Assembly (NCBI GenBank): GCA_905236495.1
Contig: CAJOPV010000012.1
Span: 1 to 11,273, forward strand
Length of the DNA stretch: 11,273 nt
Reading direction: 5' to 3'
Source: an uncultured Christensenellaceae bacterium
GTDB lineage: Bacteria > Bacillota > Clostridia > Christensenellales > Aristaeellaceae
The position numbers were made by a program, and so were the translations under genes. The notes beneath the pieces are model-generated. The model had not been told where the DNA came from. It saw nothing but the letters and a program-made list of their open reading frames with translations, and searched no databases. Shown here piece by piece: positions 5,775 to 11,273 of the stretch; the first letter of the stretch is position 1; each line of letters opens with the position of its first letter.

Positions 5775-8117
5775 TCAGATGACGCCCCCCCTGAACCGTC
5801 CCCAGGTGAATTTCCCGGGCAGGGGAGCGGGATAATCCCCTTTCAGCAGGGCGGCGAAATGGGAAACGATGGCAGGGCGGCTGTCCGCTTCTTCATCCGT
5901 CAGGCATACAAGGCAGGAAAGGGGCGGAAGATCATTCAGCTCCCCGGACAGATCCAGGGGCAGATCCGCCATCAGCTCGATCAGGCAGCCTTCCGGCAGC
6001 CTCAGGGGAAACAGGGGATACCGGGCCCCCATCCGATCGGTGAGAAAGGTGCCTGCCGCGCCCTGGCCCGCTTCGCACAGCGCGCATTGGGCCTTTCCCT
6101 CCGTCAAGCCCCGGGCGGTGCGCATGGGGCAGTGGTTGAGCAGCATCAGCCGGGCGCGCCCATATACGGGCAGGATCAGCTCGCAGATATTTGAGGGCAG
6201 GGCGGCGATCTCCCTTTTCGCCAGCTCCCGGGACAGGGTGACGCTTTCGCATCCCAGATGGGACAGCATGCGGACGGCTTCGCCGTTCATAACAGGCACG
6301 CCTTCCCCCGCCATGGCCCCGGGGAAGGCCTCCAACTGCCCCGGGCTGGACAGACACACGGGCACGCCAAATTGCTCCGTCCATTTTTTCAGCGCCGTCA
6401 GGGTATCCTGGCGGCATTGGGCGGGCAGGCACAGCCGGGCCTTCCGGGGCCAGGCTTTCAGCAGGGGCAGCAAAGAAGCTTCCCGATCATCCGGGCTTTG
6501 AAATAGGACTTCGTCCGCGCCGGCTTGCAGCAGGGCGGGAATTTCCTCAAACCGCGCCGTTTTCACGATGAGCCGAGGGGCGACCAGGGAACGGACGGGG
6601 GCGGGATAACGGCCCGGCTCCGCCATAAGGCGGGGCATGGCGGCGATCCGGGCTTCTGTCAATTGCGAAAGGGCTTCCCTGCGCAATTCGTTCAGGGCTG
6701 CGGCAGGGACGAAGGCCCCTTCCGTTTTCACCGTCAGGGCTTTCAGCGCAAAGGGCGTGCCCCCGGTTTTCTCCAGGCTGCGCCGGGCTGCGGCCCCGTC
6801 CAGGGGCTTGCTTTCCGCTGCCGGACAGGCATCCCCCTGAACGGTGATCCTGCTTTCCCCGTCGGTGACGGCGAGGGAAAGGGGCTTGCCCGGGTAGGCG
6901 GTGAGGGCCGCCTCGAAGGGGATGGGCAGGGCGGAATTCAGGGCTTCGCCCTCGTAGGTGGCCCGGGCGGCGGCAAGCTGGCTTTCATCCTCGGTGCGGC
7001 GGACCGTATCCCCCGGGCGCACGCTTTCCCGCAGCCGCAAAACGGCGTTTTGCCCGGCGGGGATAGAAGGCCCCGCGTAGCGCAGGGGCTGCCCGGCGAT
7101 CTCCAGCCCGTCCCCGTCGTGCAGGGGCTTTTTGAGCGATGCCTCGCACAGCAGCGCTCCGCCCCGGCGGAAGACCCTGGAGACCGCGCCGATCTCCACG
7201 CCCTCCGGGGTCACCCGGCGGGGGTCGATGATCCCCGCGTCCTGGGCGTTTCCGGGATAGCCCTTCGTAAAGCCGCCCCGGGAGAAAATCTGGGTGAGGC
7301 TTTCTTTTTCCGTATCCTCCATGGGGGCAAAGCGGCCCTCCGCCATTTCGTCCAGGGCCTTTCGGTAGGCCCGGGTCACCACCGCCACGTATTCGGGGCG
7401 CTTCAATCGCCCCTCGATTTTGAAGGAATAGACCCCGGCCTCCGCCATAAGCTGCATCTGATCCCGGGCGCACAGATCCCGGGGAGACAGCCAGGCCCCC
7501 GTTTTTCCCAGATATGTATAGGGCAATCGACAGGGCTGGGCACAGCGGCCCCGGTTGCCGCTGCGGCCCCCGATCATGGAAGAAAACAGGCATTGGCCCG
7601 AGCAGGAAACGCACAGGGCCCCGTGGCAGAAGGCCTCGATCTCCAGCCCCGTTTCCGCCGCCTTTTTCAGCTCCTCCAGGCTGCATTCCCGGGCCATCAC
7701 CGCCCGCTTGGCCCCCAGCCTTTTCATCAGCTCCGCGCCGGATGCGTTGTGCAGCGCCATTTGGGTGCTGGCGTGAAGGGGAAGGGAGGGAAACTCCTCC
7801 CGGCAGATTTTGAGCACCCCCAGATCCTGCACCAGCACCCCGTCGGCCCCCAGGGCGTCCAGCAGGGACAGCGTTTTTCGGATATCGCCCAGCTCCTGCT
7901 GCTTTGCCAGGATATTCACGGTAACGTAAATACGCCGCCTGTGCAGATGCGCCAGGCGGAGGGCCTCCCTGAGGGTATCCGGGTCAAAGCCCGCGCCGGA
8001 GCGCGCACCGAAGGCGGCGGCGCCCAGATACGCGGCGTCCGCCCCGTTTGCCAGCGCCGCCTTCAGCGCGTCCAGGCTGCCCGCGGGGGAGAGCAGCTCC
8101 CATTTATTTTCCGGCAT
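5775..8117 (-). CDS. U32 family protein with DUF3656 (RlhA-like)
   Basis: Annotated in the family as a U32 peptidase, but characterised members (RlhA, TrhP, UbiU/V) are Fe-S hydroxylation proteins. The DUF3656-bearing type matches E. coli RlhA, which makes 5-hydroxycytidine in 23S rRNA. The protein is 780 residues. It opens with ELLSPAGSLDALKAAL (7-22). The U32 signature lies at 162-200: CHGALCVSCSGQC, then GNRGRCAQPCR, with Cys164, 169, 172, 176, 192 and 196; several of these are candidate cluster ligands. SPRDL (211-215) and FKIEGRLKRPEYV (232-244) are typical. A middle DUF3656-like region and a second half follow, with further conserved-looking cysteines near the end (NHCPMR, then CALC). 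Its start lies inside the end of zapA (14-base overlap), which implies coupling. Peptidase activity is not supported; the exact substrate is inferred. Confidence 0.9.
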   Translation of the reverse strand: MPENKWELLSPAGSLDALKAALANGADAAYLGAAAFGARSGAGFDPDTLREALRLAHLHRRRIYVTVNILAKQQELGDIRKTLSLLDALGADGVLVQDLGVLKICREEFPSLPLHASTQMALHNASGAELMKRLGAKRAVMARECSLEELKKAAETGLEIEAFCHGALCVSCSGQCLFSSMIGGRSGNRGRCAQPCRLPYTYLGKTGAWLSPRDLCARDQMQLMAEAGVYSFKIEGRLKRPEYVAVVTRAYRKALDEMAEGRFAPMEDTEKESLTQIFSRGGFTKGYPGNAQDAGIIDPRRVTPEGVEIGAVSRVFRRGGALLCEASLKKPLHDGDGLEIAGQPLRYAGPSIPAGQNAVLRLRESVRPGDTVRRTEDESQLAAARATYEGEALNSALPIPFEAALTAYPGKPLSLAVTDGESRITVQGDACPAAESKPLDGAAARRSLEKTGGTPFALKALTVKTEGAFVPAAALNELRREALSQLTEARIAAMPRLMAEPGRYPAPVRSLVAPRLIVKTARFEEIPALLQAGADEVLFQSPDDREASLLPLLKAWPRKARLCLPAQCRQDTLTALKKWTEQFGVPVCLSSPGQLEAFPGAMAGEGVPVMNGEAVRMLSHLGCESVTLSRELAKREIAALPSNICELILPVYGRARLMLLNHCPMRTARGLTEGKAQCALCEAGQGAAGTFLTDRMGARYPLFPLRLPEGCLIELMADLPLDLSGELNDLPPLSCLVCLTDEEADSRPAIVSHFAALLKGDYPAPLPGKFTWGRFRGGVI

Positions 8118-8394
8118 GCTTGATTTCGTTCAACTCCTGCCGGGCCTGCATCAGCTCCCGGCGCAGACGGGTATTATCGTCCTGGGCGGTGAGCAATTCG
8201 TCGGCGATGGAAAGGCCGGCGATCACCGCGGCGGATTCTCTGCTGACAAAGCCGCTGGACTGGGTTTCGGCAATTTTCCTGTCCACATACACGGCTACCC
8301 TCCGCACATGCTCCGGCGCGTCGGAGCTGGTGAGGGTGTAATCCCTGCCCGCGATGCGCAGGGTATAGGTGCGGCCATCCCTGCGGGTAATCAT
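8104..8394 (-). CDS. zapA: Cell division protein ZapA
   Basis: A small cytosolic protein that binds FtsZ and promotes Z-ring bundling. It is 96 residues. The N-terminal globular part includes YTLRIAGRDYTLTSSDAPEHVRRVAVYVDRKI split across beta strands and a helix, with the family pattern of a beta hairpin, a Ser/Asp turn, then a helix ending in VD.KI. A long C-terminal helix (about 52-94) should form the dimeric coiled coil. The ATG at 8392-8394 overlaps the isomerase stop as ATGA and is preferred over a TTG at 8398-8400 that would add two residues. Neither has a strong Shine-Dalgarno, so coupling to the upstream gene is likely. zapA followed by a U32 gene is a common order in Clostridia. Confidence 0.88.
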   Translation of the reverse strand: MITRRDGRTYTLRIAGRDYTLTSSDAPEHVRRVAVYVDRKIAETQSSGFVSRESAAVIAGLSIADELLTAQDDNTRLRRELMQARQELNEIKHAGK

Positions 8395-8915
8395 ATCCAA
8401 TTGAAGGGGTAATACTGCCCCTTGGTATCCACCCGGATGGATTGGATGCGCTGATCCGTCAGGGGCTTATCCCTGCCGTCCCGGGGGGTATTGACGATCT
8501 TCTCGGCATATTCCATGCCTTCCAGCACCTTGCCGAAGGCGGCGTAGGAGCCGTCCAGGTGCGGGGAATCGCTTGTCATAATGAAAAACTGGCTGCCGGC
8601 GGAATCCGGGTGCATGGCCCGGGCCATGGAAAGCACGCCGTAGGTGTGCTTCAGGGGGTTTTCCACCCCGTTGCTGGCAAATTCCCCCCGGATGGAATAC
8701 CCGGGGCCCCCGGTGCCCGTGCCCTTGGGGCAGCCCCCCTGGATCATAAAGCCGGGGATCACCCGATGAAAGATCAGCCCGTCATAGAAGCCGCCGTTGG
8801 CTAAGGACGCGAAATTTCCCACCGACTGGGGGGCGAATTCGGGGTATAATTCCCCTTTCATTTCCCCGCCGTCCGCCAGGGTGATGACGAAGGTGGGGTG
8901 GATCGTCTCGCTCAT
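8391..8915 (-). CDS. Cyclophilin-type peptidyl-prolyl cis-trans isomerase
   Basis: Catalyses cis-trans isomerisation of proline peptide bonds. The protein is 174 residues, the size of a single-domain cyclophilin, with no signal peptide or lipobox, so it is probably cytosolic (PpiB-like). The active-site block is IFHRVIPGFMIQGG (48-61), with the catalytic Arg51, Phe56 and Gln59. GSQFFI (107-112) and HLDGSYAAFGKVLEG (119-133) complete the binding site; the Trp of human cyclophilin A in the last block is not present, as in many bacterial forms. It is the first gene of a unit with zapA and the U32 gene. Its ATG has GGAGGG seven bases upstream and a near-consensus promoter. Identity is clear; the physiological client is unknown. 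Confidence 0.95.
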   Translation of the reverse strand: MSETIHPTFVITLADGGEMKGELYPEFAPQSVGNFASLANGGFYDGLIFHRVIPGFMIQGGCPKGTGTGGPGYSIRGEFASNGVENPLKHTYGVLSMARAMHPDSAGSQFFIMTSDSPHLDGSYAAFGKVLEGMEYAEKIVNTPRDGRDKPLTDQRIQSIRVDTKGQYYPFNWI

Positions 8916-8922
8916 GGGTCTT

Positions 8923-8928
8923 CCCTCC
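8923..8928 (-). promoter_or_regulatory. Shine-Dalgarno of the isomerase gene
   Basis: GGAGGG on the minus strand, seven bases before the ATG at 8913-8915, a near-consensus ribosome site that confirms the start. Confidence 0.75.
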
Positions 8929-8956
8929 GTTCAGGCGTTTCCAATTCCTTTCAATT

Positions 8957-8985
8957 ATCATATGCCTTTTTTCCGCATTTGTCAA
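8957..8985 (-). promoter_or_regulatory. Near-consensus sigma-A promoter, isomerase-zapA-U32 unit
   Basis: On the minus strand, TTGACA (8980-8985, full consensus) and TATGAT (8957-8962, five of six) are separated by exactly 17 bases. Transcription should begin about seven bases past the -10 box, leaving a 5' leader of roughly 35 bases. The -35 box directly abuts the -35 box of the divergent promoter. Confidence 0.75.
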
Positions 8986-9014
8986 TTGCATTTACGGCGG
9001 GGACGCGCTATAAT
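8986..9014 (+). promoter_or_regulatory. Sigma-A-like promoter of the divergent plus-strand unit
   Basis: TTGCAT (8986-8991) and a perfect TATAAT (9009-9014) are separated by 17 bases. The -35 box is weak (only TTG matches), while the -10 is full consensus. Transcription would begin near 9021, about 55 bases before the ATG of the membrane protein gene. Confidence 0.6.
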
Positions 9015-9021
9015 AAGGAGC

Positions 9022-9036
9022 GGCGGCACAGCCGCC
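9022..9036 (+). other. Hairpin at the predicted 5' end of the plus-strand transcript
   Basis: GGCGGC (9022-9027) and GCCGCC (9031-9036) form a perfect 6-pair GC stem with a 3-base loop ACA. It starts at or one base after the predicted transcription start, so the messenger would carry a 5'-terminal stem. Such stems can slow 5'-dependent RNA decay. No T run follows, so it is not a terminator. Confidence 0.5.
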
Positions 9037-9075
9037 CAATCAAGAACGCAAGATAAGCGAAAGGCGGACCCGCGT

Positions 9076-10011
9076 ATGAGCAGAACCTCCAAGAGAAGAA
9101 ACCAGAACATCACCGTAAAAGCCTGGAAGGGCTGCCATCGGAATCTGAGTGAGGTGCTGATGGTGGGGCTGGTGGAGCTGCTGGCCCGGATCGTGATGCT
9201 GGCTCCTTTGGCAGTGCTGACGCTGCAAAGCGGCAAGGCCGCGGCAGGCTACGCGGGGCTGCTGCTCACGGTCGCTTTATTCGTGGCGGTGGTTTTGCCC
9301 CTGCGGTGCTGGGGCGGCGAAAAAATGCGGCGCATTTTCTTTTCCCGCAATCAGCCCAAACGGGCCGGTATCCCCTATAAAAAATGGCTGCTGACGGAGC
9401 TGCTTCGCCTGGCCCGGGGCTGCCTGTGGGGGCTGCCTTTCCTGGCTTGCGCGGCCTACTTCGTGATCGGGTACGTGGAATTATCCGTTACGGATATGTG
9501 GCGGCCCGTACAGAACCTGCCCACGCTTCTGGGCATGGAGGCTTCGCTGCAAACAGGGCTTACCATGGCGGTCGTCATCATGGCGCTGCTGGCGGCGCTG
9601 TTTGCCTACGGCTGGTGGCGGGATATGCCGGTGGAATATTTGCCCAGCCGGTCCCTGGGCGCGGTGAAAACCATCCATTGGGCCCGGCGGATGCGCAGCC
9701 ACCATAAAGAGCCGCTGGTAAAGACCACCCTCACCAACATCCTCTGGGCGCTGCCCGGGGCTATCGGGCTGGGGCTGGTCATCGTTCCCTTCCTGCGCAG
9801 CCAGGTGAACGCCTCCGGCGCCGCCGCCCTCACCAGCAGCATCGTGCACCTGGCGGGCCAGATCCCCCAGGAGACCGTCGTGGCCTTTTTCGCCGTGTTC
9901 CTGGTGATCTATTTCCCGCTGTGCCTGTTCCGCAAGATGCGCTCCGCCGCCACGGTGGCCCAGCTGATGAAGGGCCAGCCCCAGCAGAGCAGCGAGCATG
10001 CGGCTGGATAA
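9076..10011 (+). CDS. Polytopic membrane protein of unknown function
   Basis: I do not recognise this 311-residue protein. It has a basic N-terminus (SRTSKRRNQ) and about six hydrophobic segments: roughly 26-49, 57-77, 115-134, 161-180, 223-240 and 267-285. The cytoplasmic-looking loops are rich in Arg and Lys (about 83-104 and 182-216, the latter with HWARRMRSHHKEP). The tail is short and polar. A WGGEK turn after the second segment and aromatic YGWWRDMP after the fourth may be family marks. No transporter, enzyme or signal-peptidase motif is visible. The open frame extends back to 8797, but that part crosses the divergent promoters and lies antisense to the isomerase gene, so the ATG at 9076 with upstream AAGGCGG is chosen. 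It is first in a unit with two rRNA-modification genes. Confidence 0.8.
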   Translation: MSRTSKRRNQNITVKAWKGCHRNLSEVLMVGLVELLARIVMLAPLAVLTLQSGKAAAGYAGLLLTVALFVAVVLPLRCWGGEKMRRIFFSRNQPKRAGIPYKKWLLTELLRLARGCLWGLPFLACAAYFVIGYVELSVTDMWRPVQNLPTLLGMEASLQTGLTMAVVIMALLAALFAYGWWRDMPVEYLPSRSLGAVKTIHWARRMRSHHKEPLVKTTLTNILWALPGAIGLGLVIVPFLRSQVNASGAAALTSSIVHLAGQIPQETVVAFFAVFLVIYFPLCLFRKMRSAATVAQLMKGQPQQSSEHAAG

Positions 10012-10711
10012 GCTTCTGTCCCAATTGGGGGCTGCCACCCGTTCCCAATGCCGGGAGCTGATAAAGGCGGGCCGGGTGCGCGTCAGCGGCATCGTTCCCC
10101 GCAGCGGGGAGGAGGCCGTGCCGCCCGGGGCGGAAATCACCCTGGACGGAAAGCGGCTGGATACCAGGCTGGATCGGTACGTGATGCTGAATAAGCCGAA
10201 AGACGTTCTGACCGCGGCGGAGGATCGGCGCATGCGGACGGTGATGGATCTGCTGCCCCCCGTTTACGCCGCCTTGGGCTGCATGCCCGTGGGGCGGCTG
10301 GATCGGGATACCGAAGGCCTGCTGCTGCTCACCACCGACGGGGAGCTGGGCCATCGGCTGCTGTCTCCCAAGCGGCACGTGGATAAAACATATATCGCCC
10401 GGGTGGAAGGTTGGCTGGACGAGGAGGATCGGGCGGCGTTCGCCGCGGGCATTCAGCTGAAGGATTTTACCGCTCTGCCGGCGGCGCTTGAGATCATAGC
10501 CCCGGATATGGGGCGCGTCACGGTGCGGGAAGGGAAATACCACCAGGTCAAGCGCATGTTCGGCGCCCGGGGAAAGCCGGTGAAGGAATTGAAGCGGACA
10601 GCCTTCGGGCCCCTGACGCTGGATGAATCGCTGCGCCCCGGGGAATGGCGGGAGCTTACGGAGGAGGAGTGCGCCGCGCTGTACGCCGTGGCGGGCATGG
10701 AGCATGAATGA
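9998..10711 (+). CDS. RsuA-family rRNA pseudouridine synthase
   Basis: Isomerises a uridine to pseudouridine in ribosomal RNA. The RsuA type acts on U516 of 16S rRNA, and the related RluB/E/F types act on 23S. The protein is 237 residues. An N-terminal S4 RNA-binding domain (about 1-48, MRLDKLLSQLGAATRSQCR) is followed by the catalytic domain with VMLNKPKDV (62-70) and the signature GRLDRDTEGLLLLT (99-112) containing the catalytic Asp102. KTYIARV (130-136) and a later EGKYHQVKRMF are typical. The short length and single S4 domain favour an RsuA/RluB-like enzyme, but which site it modifies cannot be settled here. The start overlaps the membrane protein gene by 14 bases and has only a weak ribosome site, so translation is probably coupled. 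Confidence 0.93.
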   Translation: MRLDKLLSQLGAATRSQCRELIKAGRVRVSGIVPRSGEEAVPPGAEITLDGKRLDTRLDRYVMLNKPKDVLTAAEDRRMRTVMDLLPPVYAALGCMPVGRLDRDTEGLLLLTTDGELGHRLLSPKRHVDKTYIARVEGWLDEEDRAAFAAGIQLKDFTALPAALEIIAPDMGRVTVREGKYHQVKRMFGARGKPVKELKRTAFGPLTLDESLRPGEWRELTEEECAALYAVAGMEHE

Positions 10712-11273
10712 GCACTATTACACCCAGACCCCCCAAAGCGCCCATCGCTACGCCGAGGCGTCGTATGCCTACCGGGGGTGCGCCCTTCGGTTTTTGACCG
10801 ACGCGGGGGTATTCTCCCGGGGAGAAGTGGATTTCGGCACCGACGTGCTCTTGCGTTCCCTGCCGGAGGAAATGACGGGCCGGGTGCTGGATCTGGGCTG
10901 CGGCTGGGGGCCGGTGGGCGTCAGCATCGGGAAAAGATATCCCGCATGCAGGATCGTTATGAGCGACGTGAACGAACGGGCTTTGGACCTGGCGGCGGAA
11001 AACGCCCGGGCCAACGGCGTTTCCGCCCAGGTGATCGCCAGCGACGGCCTTGCCGCCGTGCCGGGGGATTTTGATTATATCGTCACAAATCCCCCCATCC
11101 GGGCGGGGAAGCAGGCGATCTACGCCATGTTTGCATCCTGCGCCAGGCGGCTTAAGGAAAAGGGACAAATGTACCTGGTGATCCGAAAGCAGCAGGGGGC
11201 GGAATCGGCGCTGAAATATCTGAAAACGGTGTTTGCCGCGGCGGAGGCCGTGGAGAAAAGCGGGGGCTTCTGG
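10704..11273 (+). CDS. RsmC-like 16S rRNA guanine methyltransferase, cut by window edge
   Basis: A class I SAM-dependent methyltransferase of the RsmC/YbxB type; RsmC methylates N2 of G1207 in 16S rRNA. I translated it by hand: 190 residues are present with no stop, and the frame runs off the right edge. It begins MNEHYYTQTPQSAHRY, and GVFSRGEVDFGTDVLL (35-50) is a family block. Motif I is VLDLGCGWGPVG (61-72), the acidic residue for the SAM ribose is Asp88 (SDVN), and the catalytic NPPIRAGK is at 129-136. RKQQGAESAL and VEKSGGFW match the usual C-terminal region, so only about ten residues should be missing. The ATG overlaps the pseudouridine synthase stop by eight bases. Bacillota members are single-domain like this one, unlike the duplicated E. 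coli RsmC. Confidence 0.93.
   Translation, partial: MNEHYYTQTPQSAHRYAEASYAYRGCALRFLTDAGVFSRGEVDFGTDVLLRSLPEEMTGRVLDLGCGWGPVGVSIGKRYPACRIVMSDVNERALDLAAENARANGVSAQVIASDGLAAVPGDFDYIVTNPPIRAGKQAIYAMFASCARRLKEKGQMYLVIRKQQGAESALKYLKTVFAAAEAVEKSGGFW

Noticed and set aside
6525..8123. Open frame of 532 codons on the plus strand, antisense to the U32 gene
   Set aside because: Its composition is dominated by Gly, Arg, Pro, His and Gln, as expected for the complement of GC-rich coding sequence. It shows no domain, lies wholly opposite a well-supported gene and has no promoter or ribosome site I can see.
8797..9075. Upstream extension of the membrane protein frame by 93 codons
   Set aside because: It crosses the isomerase gene and both divergent promoters. 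The predicted transcript starts near 9021, so the ATG at 9076 is the first usable start.
9481..10705. Two long minus-strand open frames (250 and 291 codons) across the membrane protein and pseudouridine synthase genes
   Set aside because: They are antisense shadows of two supported genes, with low-complexity Gly/Pro/Arg/His-rich translations and no recognisable motif.

Overview
This window is GC-rich, densely packed bacterial chromosome. The gene set (MutS2, ZapA followed by a DUF3656-type U32 protein, OmpR-type response regulator with HisKA sensor kinase, RsmC-like and RsuA-like enzymes) and the purine-rich Shine-Dalgarno sites point to a high-GC member of the Bacillota, most likely a Clostridia-type anaerobe. 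This is inferred from protein character and gene order, not from a search. I see no mobile element, tRNA, rRNA or CRISPR array.

Left edge (1-182): no gene is visible in 1-161. The stretch is almost entirely inverted repeats: a long interrupted stem-loop (17-88), then three hairpins packed end to end (93-124, 125-151, 149-182). The last hairpin covers the ispE stop codon. This is the most unusual structure in the window.

Minus strand, 162-5713: mutS2, a response regulator, a histidine kinase and ispE, read in that order. A good sigma-A-like promoter lies just upstream of mutS2. Regulator and kinase overlap by ATGA, and ispE starts 14 bases after the kinase stop from its own strong Shine-Dalgarno. 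There is no clear terminator between mutS2 and the regulator, so read-through into the two-component genes is likely.

Minus strand, 5746-8985: a cyclophilin-type peptidyl-prolyl isomerase, zapA and a large U32/DUF3656 protein, tightly overlapped, driven by a near-consensus promoter (TTGACA, 17 bases, TATGAT) and followed by a terminator-like hairpin.

Plus strand, 8986-11273: a divergent transcription unit with an unrecognised polytopic membrane protein, an RsuA-family rRNA pseudouridine synthase and an RsmC-like 16S rRNA methyltransferase that runs off the right edge. The three genes overlap by 14 and 8 bases. The -35 boxes of the two divergent promoters abut with no base between them.

Together the genes are mostly housekeeping. 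Four are tied to ribosomes or their RNA (MutS2/RqcU, the RlhA-like U32 protein, the RsuA-like and RsmC-like enzymes). ZapA serves division, IspE isoprenoid precursors and the kinase/regulator pair envelope sensing. The parts worth a second look are the hairpin array, the back-to-back promoters and the unknown membrane protein.
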